Notes under the pieces: model-generated
Seen by the model: only the letters and a program-made list of their open reading frames with translations
Told to the model about the DNA's origin: nothing
Database searches by the model: none
Assembly: GCF_012843905.1 (NCBI RefSeq)
Contig: NZ_JABAGC010000002.1
Location: 120,278-184,277 of the forward strand
Origin: Clostridium sp. SM-530-WT-3G
GTDB taxonomy: Bacteria; Bacillota; Clostridia; Clostridiales; Clostridiaceae
DNA: 64,000 nucleotides
Direction of reading: 5' to 3'
Position numbers and translations under genes: made by a program
Shown: in pieces, positions 28,414 to 36,359 of the stretch
Position numbering within the stretch: the stretch's first letter is position 1
How the letters are laid out: every line of letters starts with the position of its first letter

Positions 28414-30423
28414 GTGGGGTACAATCTTGATAAATATCAAAAAAATGCAGTAGAATGCATAGATAGAAATGCACTTATTGTTGCGGCTCCAGGATCAGGT
28501 AAAACAACAGTAATAATTAATAAGGTAAATCATCTTGTTTCGGAAAGAAAAATAGCAAATAAAAATATAATTATTATTACTTTCACAAAAGCAGCTGCTG
28601 TAAATATGAAGAAACGATACATAGAGACATTTAACAGAAATTCATCTCCTTTCTTCGGAACATTTCATGGACTATTTTATAAAATGCTTTTAAATGCAGG
28701 AAGAGATATAGATATAATTGAAGGTGGAGTAGCACATAAAATAATAAGTAATGTGATGAGTAAATATTTTGATGAAGTAAACGATGATAAAGTAAAGGAA
28801 GCAATTAATAATATATCTTTATTTAAAACATCTAGATGCTCAATAGAGGAATTTAAACCTACTCTTACTAAAGATATATTCAAAGATGCTCTTGAAACTT
28901 ATGAAGAATATAAAAAGCAGTATAATAAATGGGATTTTGACGACCTTGCCCTTGAAGTTTTAAAGATGCTTCAAAATGATGAGAGAATGCTTAATGGATA
29001 CAGAAAATTATTTAAGTTTATTCTAGTAGATGAATTTCAAGATTGTGATGAAATTCAAATAGACTTCTTGAAGATGATAAATGATGGTGGTAATAATTCT
29101 TTATTTGCTGTAGGAGATGAAGATCAATGTATTTACTCATTTAGAGGCTCAAAACCAGAGTATATGGTAAGCTTTGATAAATTGTTTGAGGATGGTAAAA
29201 AATATTATTTATCTACAAATTATAGAAGTAAAAAAAATATAGTAGAGAAATCAAAAGATGTTATAAAATTTAACAAGGCTAGAAACAACAAGGATATACA
29301 TTGGAATAAAGATAGTGATGGAATAATAAAGTGGTTTAATCCTTACAATGAAAAAGCTCAGGCAGATATAATTGCTGATACAATTTATGAAGAAAAGAAA
29401 TTAGGAATTCCATATGAAGATAATGCAGTACTTTATAGAACTAATATGGAGTCAAATACTATTATAGATGTACTTACAAAGAGAAAAATCCCATTTACGC
29501 TTATAGATAGAGAATATAATTTTTTTGAACATTTCATATGTAAGGATCTTCTATCATATTTAAGACTTGCTGTAAATGAATATGATAGAGAAAGTTTTTT
29601 TCAAATAATAAACAGACCATTTAGATATGTAAGTAAAACAAGTTTACTTTATGTTAAAAATTATATAAAAGATGAAAATCCCTTTGATATATTAATAGGA
29701 AAAGATGACACACAACCATTTCAAAAGAAAAAACTTGATGATTTAAAAAAAGATATCCAATATTTAAATAAAATTTCATTATCATCGGCAATAGCATATA
29801 TAGTTATGGATCTTGGATATATAGAACACCTAAAAAATTATGCAAAGAAGTTTAATCAGAGTTTTGATGATTTAGAAGATGTAATAGAAGAATTTAAGCT
29901 TGCAGCAGAAGGTTATAAGACAATATTTGAATTTTTAAAACATGTAAATGAGGTTAAGGAAAGTATAGAAGAAAGTAAAAAGAAAAAAGACCGTGAAGGA
30001 GTAATATTAAGTACCATACATGGCGTAAAGGGGATGGAGTTTAAAAATGTATATATAATGAACATATGTGAAGATACTATACCACATTCATCAAGCAAGG
30101 ATACTAATCTTGAAGAGGAAAGAAGACTGTTCTATGTGGGTATGACAAGAGCAATAGATGAACTTTATCTATTTTCACCTAGAAGCAGAAAAGGTCAGTT
30201 TAAGGATGTTTCAAGATTTATTATAGAAGGAAAACTTAATGACCTTCCAGTAGATACTTATGGATATGAAGAAGGAGATAATGTAAGCCATAGGACTTAT
30301 GGTTTAGGCGTTATAGAAGAGCTTGAAAAGGATAAGGTCAAGATTAAGTTTAATGATGATACTATTAGGAGTTTCAGCCTTAAGGTATTGGTTGATAATA
30401 ATCTTATACAAAAGATCGAGTAA
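28414..30423 (+). CDS. UvrD/Rep-type superfamily 1 DNA helicase, 3' end probably replaced by the integrated element
   Basis: A 669-residue 3'-5' helicase. Motif I is APGSGKTTV (about residues 23-31), motif II VDEFQDCDE (about 207-215), motif V STIHGVKGMEF (about 532-542) and motif VI VGMTRAIDELYL (about 571-582). A short C-terminal beta domain of the PcrA type follows (SHRTYGLGVIEEL). It is shorter than typical UvrD/PcrA. The start is GTG after GAAGGCAGGA. The last about 410 bases occur a second time at 52408-52804. If integration used the shared core, codons after 30147 came with the element and the native 3' end is the displaced copy. Confidence 0.9.
   Translation: MGYNLDKYQKNAVECIDRNALIVAAPGSGKTTVIINKVNHLVSERKIANKNIIIITFTKAAAVNMKKRYIETFNRNSSPFFGTFHGLFYKMLLNAGRDIDIIEGGVAHKIISNVMSKYFDEVNDDKVKEAINNISLFKTSRCSIEEFKPTLTKDIFKDALETYEEYKKQYNKWDFDDLALEVLKMLQNDERMLNGYRKLFKFILVDEFQDCDEIQIDFLKMINDGGNNSLFAVGDEDQCIYSFRGSKPEYMVSFDKLFEDGKKYYLSTNYRSKKNIVEKSKDVIKFNKARNNKDIHWNKDSDGIIKWFNPYNEKAQADIIADTIYEEKKLGIPYEDNAVLYRTNMESNTIIDVLTKRKIPFTLIDREYNFFEHFICKDLLSYLRLAVNEYDRESFFQIINRPFRYVSKTSLLYVKNYIKDENPFDILIGKDDTQPFQKKKLDDLKKDIQYLNKISLSSAIAYIVMDLGYIEHLKNYAKKFNQSFDDLEDVIEEFKLAAEGYKTIFEFLKHVNEVKESIEESKKKKDREGVILSTIHGVKGMEFKNVYIMNICEDTIPHSSSKDTNLEEERRLFYVGMTRAIDELYLFSPRSRKGQFKDVSRFIIEGKLNDLPVDTYGYEEGDNVSHRTYGLGVIEELEKDKVKIKFNDDTIRSFSLKVLVDNNLIQKIE
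30054..30147 (+). other. putative attL core inside the helicase gene
   Basis: This 94-base block matches 52438-52531 at 93 of 94 positions (the sole mismatch is G at 30117 versus A at 52501). The sequence on each side, although homologous, is clearly diverged by many synonymous changes. An identical block in diverged flanks is what a strand-exchange site leaves. Confidence 0.6.
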
Positions 30424-30460
30424 CGCTTTTTTGTAGTAAATAGTACATAAAGAATATATG

Positions 30461-30511
30461 TTCGTTCCATTCCCGTAAATGGTTAAATTTTAGTATAGGG
30501 AATGGAATGAT
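30461..30511. repeat. inverted pair of 14-bp motifs overlapping the integrase start
   Basis: TTCGTTCCATTCCC at 30461-30474 faces GGGAATGGAATGAT at 30498-30511. A third copy, GGGAATGGAACGAA, is at 52317-52330 near the other end, a perfect inverted match to the first. These look like recombinase arm-binding sites; the second overlaps the integrase initiation region. Confidence 0.6.
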
Positions 30512-30515
30512 TAGC

Positions 30516-31481
30516 ATGGCAAAACTACGATTAAGAACACTAAAAATTAACAATAATTGCACAAAAACAATTGAAGAATGTTACAAAGAATATATGGATT
30601 ATTGCAAGTCTATTGGGCTTCGTAAGGCTACTTTGATAAGCAAGCAAAGATTTTATAAGTATGAGCTTATTAAACGAGTATCGCCTACAGACGAAATTAA
30701 TATTATCAATCAACAGAATGTAGAGGAATGGATTAATTCAATGATTGATAATGGATATAAGGGAAATACATATCAGACATTTGTAATAAAATTAAAAGCA
30801 TTTCTAACATATTGCTTCACTAGGGAGTATTTAAAAGAGTTTGAAGTTAAAATACCAAGCATAGTTTTAGAAAAGAAAGAAGTATATACAGAAGCAGAGT
30901 TAAAGAAATTATTACAGAAACCTGATTTGAGAACTTGTCTTGTAGGAGATTATAGATCTTTTGCTACTGTATCTTTCTTAATTGGTACTGGATGCAGGAG
31001 TACGACATTATTAAATATTAGAGTTAAAGACATTGATTTTGAAGAAGATATGATATTATTTGCACATATGAAAACTAAAAGACAAGCAAATGTACCATTA
31101 TCCAAATCATTAAAGGTAGTTTTAAAAGAGTATATAGAGAATCTTAATTTAGATAAGGAAGACATATTGTTTCCTAAGTTGGATGGTACTCAGATGAGTT
31201 ATGATACTTTGCATCAGAATTTAGTTAATTATTTCAAACATTGCAAGGTAAAAATGAGAGGTATAAACACTTTTAGGAATACATTTGCTACTATGTTTAT
31301 TAAAAATGGTGGAGATATTTATAGACTTAAATTACTTTTAAATCACAGCAATATCAAAACTACTGAAAGATATGTGAATTTACTACCAATAGATTTTAAG
31401 GATGATTTATTACAATATAATCCATTAGATTTGTTGAATGAGAATAAGAAAAATAATAAGATTAGTTTAAGGAATAAATAA
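30516..31481 (+). CDS. tyrosine recombinase/integrase of the element
   Basis: A 321-residue phage-type integrase. A SAM-like core-binding domain (about 15-110) precedes the catalytic domain. That domain shows the first Arg in TGCRSTTLL (about 160), the beta-hairpin Lys in KTKRQANVPL, the second Arg in INTFRNTFAT (about 254), HS in LLNHSNIKTTERY and the nucleophile Tyr near 287. The HxxR box reads NTFR, so its His is replaced by Asn, a variation seen in some integrases. The ATG at 30507 is also possible; both starts overlap an arm motif and lack a good ribosome binding site. It lies 92 bases after the helicase stop with no clear terminator between. Confidence 0.88.
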   Translation: MAKLRLRTLKINNNCTKTIEECYKEYMDYCKSIGLRKATLISKQRFYKYELIKRVSPTDEINIINQQNVEEWINSMIDNGYKGNTYQTFVIKLKAFLTYCFTREYLKEFEVKIPSIVLEKKEVYTEAELKKLLQKPDLRTCLVGDYRSFATVSFLIGTGCRSTTLLNIRVKDIDFEEDMILFAHMKTKRQANVPLSKSLKVVLKEYIENLNLDKEDILFPKLDGTQMSYDTLHQNLVNYFKHCKVKMRGINTFRNTFATMFIKNGGDIYRLKLLLNHSNIKTTERYVNLLPIDFKDDLLQYNPLDLLNENKKNNKISLRNK

Positions 31482-31873
31482 TTGAATTTAAAAAGTATGA
31501 TAAAGAGGGAGAAACAGTATGCTTGTTATCTACCTCTGCTTTTTTGTAATCTTAATAATTATATTGCTGGTATCTTATTAGATGAGTTCAGCTAGAATAA
31601 TAAAATAAGTATGTCTTTCTTTGAAACGGACAGAATGTAGAAAAAATATAAAGGGACAAAATGCGAATATGATGGATAGAGGGATTGCATAAATAATTTA
31701 TAAAAATTTTGGATTTTGATATAAGAGCATGTGTAAATATCATTTATGAATAGAGTAACATACGTATAAATGCTTAGTTAATAAGTTAAAGAATAAAGGC
31801 TGTAGAATGTGCATTTATTAAGGAAATATAGTAAAATGTTTAATAGAAATTGTATTAAAAAGGAGCAAAATAT
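31482..31873 (+). other. 392-base gap between integrase and hsdM
   Basis: It contains a hairpin, AGAGG...CCTCT, with an inner AACA/TGTT pairing and then TTTTTT (31503-31546), a likely integrase terminator. The hairpin includes a ribosome binding site-like GAGGGAG and a 20-codon ORF (31519-31581) for a purely hydrophobic peptide, MLVIYLCFFVILIIILLVSY. Direct repeats of the type GGACA-x-AATG occur near 31629 and 31656. The rest is AT-rich leader of hsdM. Confidence 0.5.
31519..31581 (+). CDS. possible 20-aa hydrophobic peptide
   Basis: Start ATG after GAGGGAGAAACAGT, 20 hydrophobic codons, stop TAG. It resembles short type I toxin or leader peptides in composition, but overlaps a terminator-like hairpin and lacks a visible antisense gene. 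Weakly supported. Confidence 0.2.
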   Translation: MLVIYLCFFVILIIILLVSY

Positions 31874-33367
31874 ATGGCAGCAATAGGATTTGAAGATCAG
31901 TTATGGGCATCAGCAGATAAGCTTAGAAACAATATGGATGCCTCTGAATATAAACATGTAGTATTAGGACTTATATTTTTAAAATATGTATCAGATACTT
32001 TCATGGAAAAGCATGAGGAATTAATGAAGGATGATCTAGACTTTGCAGAGGATAGAGATGAATATACTGCTGAGGGTATATTCTGGGTTCCTGAAAATGC
32101 GAGATGGAACTATATAGCTGAAAGATCTAAACAGCCTGAAATAGGAGCTATTATAGATGAAGCATTAGATAACATAGAAAAAGAAAATGAAACATTAAGA
32201 GGAGTACTTCCTAAGAATTATTCAAGACCTGAATTAGATAAGAGAATACTTGGAGAAATAGTTGATTTATTTACTAATATAAATATAGGTGGAACTATTG
32301 AAAAGGAAAAAGATGTACTTGGAAGAGTATATGAATATTTTCTTGGAAAGTTTGCAGCTAATGAAGGTAAAAGTGGAGGCGAATTCTATACACCAAGATC
32401 AATAGTTAAATTAATGGTAGATATGATTGAGCCATATAAAGGATATGTATATGATCCTGCATGTGGTTCAGGTGGTATGTTTGTTCAATCATTAAAATTC
32501 CTTGAAGAGCATAGCGGAAATGCTTTTGATATATCAGTATATGGTCAGGAGTCAAATCCTACAACATGGAAGCTTGCTAGGATGAATCTTGCAATAAGAG
32601 GAATAGAAAATAATCTTGGAAGTAAAAATGCAGATACATTTCATGAGGATTTGCATGCATCACTTAAGGCAGACTATATATTAGCCAATCCACCATTTAA
32701 TCAAAGTGACTGGGGGCAGCCTTTACTTGTAAATGATCCAAGATGGAAATTTGGTACACCACCAGCAGGTAATGCAAACTATGGATGGATAGAACATATG
32801 ATAGATAAGCTAAGTCAGAATGGTAAAGCTGCAGTAGTTCTTGCAAATGGTTCACTTAGTTCTAATACTTCAAATGAAGGTGAAATAAGAAAGAACATAC
32901 TAGAAGCAGATCTTGTAGATGCAATAGTTGCACTTCCAGATAAACTATTTTATACAACAGGAATACCAGTATGTATATGGTTCTTTAATAGAAATAAGAA
33001 AAATAAAGGCGAAACACTGTTTATAGATGCTCGTAAAATGGGAACAATGGTAAGCAGAAAGTTAAGGGAGCTTACAGAAGAAGATATAAAACAAGTTGCA
33101 GATATATATCATGCTTATAATGGTAATGGAGAATATGAAGATAAATTAGGATTCTGTAAAAAGGCAACAATAGATGAAATAAGAAATAATGAATATATAT
33201 TAACTCCAGGAAGATATGTTGGAATTGAAGAAGAGGAAGATGATGGAGAGCCATTTGAAGAAAAGATGTCAAGATTAACAGCTACATTGTCAGAACAATT
33301 TGCAAAGAGTAGAGAGCTTGAAGAGGAGATAAGAAAGCAGCTTGGAGGAATTGGATATGAGCTATAA
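31874..33367 (+). CDS. hsdM: type I restriction-modification methyltransferase subunit
   Basis: A 497-residue adenine-N6 methyltransferase that modifies host DNA with HsdS. The N-terminal helical domain (about 5-150) is followed by motif [14 protein letters not shown] (about 194-206), the SAM-binding loop, and motif IV NPPF (about 273-276), the gamma-class catalytic signature. AAAAGGAGC precedes the ATG. It overlaps hsdS by 11 bases, so the two subunits are translationally coupled, as needed for an M2S complex. Confidence 0.95.
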   Translation: MAAIGFEDQLWASADKLRNNMDASEYKHVVLGLIFLKYVSDTFMEKHEELMKDDLDFAEDRDEYTAEGIFWVPENARWNYIAERSKQPEIGAIIDEALDNIEKENETLRGVLPKNYSRPELDKRILGEIVDLFTNINIGGTIEKEKDVLGRVYEYFLGKFAANEGKSGGEFYTPRSIVKLMVDMIEPYKGYVYDPACGSGGMFVQSLKFLEEHSGNAFDISVYGQESNPTTWKLARMNLAIRGIENNLGSKNADTFHEDLHASLKADYILANPPFNQSDWGQPLLVNDPRWKFGTPPAGNANYGWIEHMIDKLSQNGKAAVVLANGSLSSNTSNEGEIRKNILEADLVDAIVALPDKLFYTTGIPVCIWFFNRNKKNKGETLFIDARKMGTMVSRKLRELTEEDIKQVADIYHAYNGNGEYEDKLGFCKKATIDEIRNNEYILTPGRYVGIEEEEDDGEPFEEKMSRLTATLSEQFAKSRELEEEIRKQLGGIGYEL

Positions 33368-34604
33368 TTTGAATAAAAGTATTGCACTTTCAGAGGTGAT
33401 AGAAAAAGCCAATACTGGAGCTGATGCAATTAAAAGAGCACCTATAGTAGAAGAAGATACTGGAATGAAGTGTTTGAGAATTGGGGATGTTTCAAATAAT
33501 AAACCATTTGAAGAATGGGGTTACACTAGTGCATCAGAAGATGTAATTAATAAATTTTTATTAAAAAAGAATGATATATTAGTAGCTAGAACAGGAAATA
33601 CTATAGGAGTTGTAAAATATATAGATAAAGATATTAACTCAGTTTATAATAATGGATTAATACGGCTTAAGGTAAAAAATAATTACTTACCAAGATATAT
33701 TTATTATAATATTATTTCTGATAGATTTAAAAATTTTATATATGGAATTTCTGCAGGTACATCAACACAACCTAATATGAAAATCGATCATATGCTTCAA
33801 TATGAAATTGCTGATTTTAGTCTAGAAGAACAAAAAAAAATAGTAAATATTTTATCTTCATTAGATGAAAAAATAGAATTAAATAATGAAATGAATAAAA
33901 CATTAGAAGAAATGGCTCAAGCTTTATTTAAAAGATGGTTTGTTGATTTTGAATTTCCTAATGAAGAAGGTAAGTCTTATAAGAGTAGTGGTGGCGAAAT
34001 GGTTGAAAGTGAGATGGGGATGATACCTAAGGGATGGAAAGTTGAAAAACTACAAGACATATCTATTGTTACAATGGGAGTATCACCAAGTAGTAATAGT
34101 TATAATCAGGATAAAATTGGATTACCATTATTAAATGGAGCTGCAGATTTTGAAGGAAAGTTAATTAAGCCTAGCAAATATTCATCAGAGCCAAAGAAAG
34201 TATGCAAAGTTGGAGATATGGTTTTTGGAGTAAGAGCCACTATAGGAAATACAGTATTTGCTGATAAAGAGTATGCTTTAGGTAGAGGAGTTGCCTCAGT
34301 AAGTCCTAAAAGTGACATGTTTAGAGAATTTATTTATTTTAGTTTGGATAATTCAATGAATAAATTAATTGCTAATGCTAGTGGTAGTGTGTTTTTGAAT
34401 TTGAAAAAAGCTGATATTACAGATTTAAAGTTATGTTTTTCTGAAACCATTATTGATAAATTCAACAAAATAGCTAAAGTATTAATTAATAAAATTATAG
34501 AGGATGATAAAGAAAGTGAAATATTAAAAGAACATAGAGATTCACTGTTATCTAAACTAATGAGTGGAGAGATAAGTGTAGAAGATATAAAAGCTAGTCT
34601 GTAA
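33357..34604 (+). CDS. hsdS: type I restriction-modification specificity subunit
   Basis: A 415-residue protein with two target recognition domains (about 5-150 and 225-370). Each is followed by a conserved helical repeat: the central one with [20 protein letters not shown] and [13 protein letters not shown], the C-terminal one with [17 protein letters not shown]. It therefore recognises a bipartite site, whose sequence cannot be read from the protein. The ORF opens at 33342, but GGAGG at 33344-33348 places the start at 33357 inside the hsdM end. The stop codon lies within a terminator hairpin that separates it from the TIR cassette. Confidence 0.93.
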   Translation: MSYNLNKSIALSEVIEKANTGADAIKRAPIVEEDTGMKCLRIGDVSNNKPFEEWGYTSASEDVINKFLLKKNDILVARTGNTIGVVKYIDKDINSVYNNGLIRLKVKNNYLPRYIYYNIISDRFKNFIYGISAGTSTQPNMKIDHMLQYEIADFSLEEQKKIVNILSSLDEKIELNNEMNKTLEEMAQALFKRWFVDFEFPNEEGKSYKSSGGEMVESEMGMIPKGWKVEKLQDISIVTMGVSPSSNSYNQDKIGLPLLNGAADFEGKLIKPSKYSSEPKKVCKVGDMVFGVRATIGNTVFADKEYALGRGVASVSPKSDMFREFIYFSLDNSMNKLIANASGSVFLNLKKADITDLKLCFSETIIDKFNKIAKVLINKIIEDDKESEILKEHRDSLLSKLMSGEISVEDIKASL

Positions 34605-34622
34605 TAGGTTAGCTTTTATTTT
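34589..34622 (+). terminator. terminator overlapping the hsdS stop
   Basis: AAAAGCTA...TTAGCTTTT followed by ATTTTAT. It splits the hsdMS transcript from the TIR genes. Confidence 0.65.
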
Positions 34623-34664
34623 ATATCTTTTATAGAAGTATATTCTAAAATAGTCAAAATAATG

Positions 34665-34670
34665 TATAAT
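34665..34670 (+). promoter_or_regulatory. possible -10 element of the TIR cassette
   Basis: TATAAT 39 bases before the first TIR gene; the -35 region (TTCTAA near 34643) is poor. Support is the terminator just upstream, which makes a separate promoter likely. Confidence 0.35.
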
Positions 34671-34708
34671 AATAATATAATTTCAAATTAGAGAGGTGAA
34701 TATATACA

Positions 34709-35191
34709 ATGAGAAATGTTTTTGTAAGTTATGCACACAGACTAGATCAAGATGCTGTTGATGAATTTAGAAAGAAATTTGGAAATGATAAAATGGTATT
34801 TTCAGATAGGTCATTAGAAAATATGGACATAGGTAATTTGAGTAGTGATACCATAAAAAATAACTATATAAGGCCTAAGATAAGAAATTCATCAGTAACA
34901 ATAGTATTAATAGGAGAAGAAACTGGCGGACGCTGGTGGGTAGACTGGGAAATTTACTATAGTTTAATTAATACTAAGAATAACGGAAGAAATGGGCTGT
35001 TAGGAATAAGAATTCCATATAAGAAGCATTTTGTGCCAAAAAGATTAGAGAAAAACCTTAATATGGGACTAATAATAGACATGCCTAAAACAGCTAAAGA
35101 ATTGGAACAAGCAATAGAATTAGCATATCAGAAAAGAACAAATATTCCAGATTTGAGTGACCCATTAAGAAGTAGAAATTCATATATTTAA
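34709..35191 (+). CDS. ThsB-like TIR-domain (DUF1863 type) protein
   Basis: A 160-residue single-domain protein. It begins RNVFVSYAHRLDQDAV (residues 2-17) and has SSVTIVLIGEETGGRWWVDWEI (split here: strand SSVTIVLIG near 62-70, then WWVDWEI near 76-82). These are features of the TIR-like DUF1863 family to which the Thoeris sensor ThsB belongs. The glutamate in WVDWEI (E81) is at the position of the NAD-cleaving Glu of TIR enzymes. By analogy it would sense phage and make a cyclic ADP-ribose-type signal. GAGAGGTG precedes the ATG. It heads a four-gene cassette. Confidence 0.8.
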   Translation: MRNVFVSYAHRLDQDAVDEFRKKFGNDKMVFSDRSLENMDIGNLSSDTIKNNYIRPKIRNSSVTIVLIGEETGGRWWVDWEIYYSLINTKNNGRNGLLGIRIPYKKHFVPKRLEKNLNMGLIIDMPKTAKELEQAIELAYQKRTNIPDLSDPLRSRNSYI

Positions 35192-35211
35192 AATTGAAAG
35201 GAATGATTAAT

Positions 35212-35778
35212 ATGTCAAGAGGTATTAATATAGCAGAAAACTATCGTTATAGATCTTTAAATTATTCTAATAATTCAAAACCAGTAGTTTTTTTATCTCA
35301 TAAAAGTGAAGATAAGGAGTATGTTGAGGAGTTAGGAAATTATTTGAGAAATGCTGGAATTGATATCTATTTAGATAAAAATGATCCAGTATTACAAAGA
35401 GCTGATCGTGAAGGAGATGCTCAGAAAGTTACTGAATGTATAGAAGAAGGAATATTAAGAAGCGATTATATTTTATGCATTGTTTCTCAAAAGACAGTGT
35501 CTTCATGGTGGGTTCCGTTTGAAATTGGTTATGGCAAAAAATCTGAAAAACCAATTGCATCTGTAATAAAAAATGATATAACTAAAGTTCCAGATTATTT
35601 AAAAATAGAAGATGTAATTTTAAGTATAGAAGATATGAATAATTACATTAAAGAAATAACAAGAAAACATAATATGGTATTATTTGAATCTACATCAACT
35701 GTACCACAAAATAGTGGCGAATTTATTACAAAGGCATCATATAATAATAAATTAGCTAAATATTTAAGAGTGAGGTAG
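35212..35778 (+). CDS. second TIR-domain protein
   Basis: A 188-residue protein with a TIR domain from about residue 20 to 145. Strand A/box 1 is PVVFLSHKSEDKEYV, the acidic loop follows as IDIYLDKNDP, and the conserved SSWWVPFEIGYG carries the putative catalytic E104. The C-terminal about 45 residues are charged and Ser/Thr-rich. It differs clearly from the DUF1863-type neighbour, so the pair are two TIR classes and not a recent duplication. GAAAGGA at 35196-35202 supports the ATG at 35212 over earlier in-frame starts. It follows the first TIR gene after 20 bases and abuts the next gene, indicating one transcript. Confidence 0.8.
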   Translation: MSRGINIAENYRYRSLNYSNNSKPVVFLSHKSEDKEYVEELGNYLRNAGIDIYLDKNDPVLQRADREGDAQKVTECIEEGILRSDYILCIVSQKTVSSWWVPFEIGYGKKSEKPIASVIKNDITKVPDYLKIEDVILSIEDMNNYIKEITRKHNMVLFESTSTVPQNSGEFITKASYNNKLAKYLRVR

Positions 35779-35784
35779 AAGTAA

Positions 35785-36261
35785 ATGAATAAGTGGAAAG
35801 ACTGGTTAAAGAAATGGAATATGACAGATTTAAAGATAAAAACTTCATTTCTCGAAATGGATTGGAAACCTCAAAGAGCAGATAAAGATGCGGCGTGGGA
35901 ACTATATATTGAATTGATAACAAGAATAACAACACAAGATTTAAAGGATAACGATGGAGATGAACAGGAAGCATTAGAAAGTATTTATAAAATATTTGGA
36001 TTGACACGTGAAATTATTAAAAAATATAAACTCGAATGTATGGAATTTACTAAGATTGCAATAGTAATCTTAAATCAAGTTATAAGACCATTTACTGCAA
36101 AATGGTCTAAGAAAGTTAAGCATGATTTTAGTCAGAATGATAAAAAGCATTTTAGAGAAGAATTAAAAATATTACAAAGAGAATTAATTGTATATACACA
36201 AATGCTTGGTGATATGGCAGGTGTAGAAGAAATAGATGATTTAACCTTGTTAGAACAGTAA
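35785..36261 (+). CDS. small conserved helical protein of the TIR cassette, unknown
   Basis: A 158-residue, largely helical soluble protein. Conserved-looking segments are FLEMDWKPQRADKDAAWELY (about 21-40), ELITRITTQ and VILNQVIRPFTAKW (about 96-109). From memory this belongs to a widespread unnamed family with the pattern AAWELY...RITTQ...RPFTAKW, often beside TIR or other defence genes; I could not check that. GAGGTAG precedes the ATG and the gap to the upstream gene is six bases. It may be an adaptor, inhibitor or activator of the TIR proteins. Function unknown. Confidence 0.7.
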   Translation: MNKWKDWLKKWNMTDLKIKTSFLEMDWKPQRADKDAAWELYIELITRITTQDLKDNDGDEQEALESIYKIFGLTREIIKKYKLECMEFTKIAIVILNQVIRPFTAKWSKKVKHDFSQNDKKHFREELKILQRELIVYTQMLGDMAGVEEIDDLTLLEQ

Positions 36262-36275
36262 GCTATAGAATAAAG

Positions 36276-36306
36276 TAATAGCTCGCCTAAATAAGAGGAG
36301 CTATTA
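36276..36306 (+). terminator. hairpin between the helper and the TIR-SLOG gene
   Basis: TAATAGCTC...GAGCTATTA, a perfect 9-bp stem followed by TATATATT. It could lower read-through into the TIR-SLOG gene and set a ratio between signal producers and effector. Confidence 0.5.
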
Positions 36307-36359
36307 TATATTAAAATGAAATTAATTATAATGTGTTACATTTAATAAGGAGTACACGG

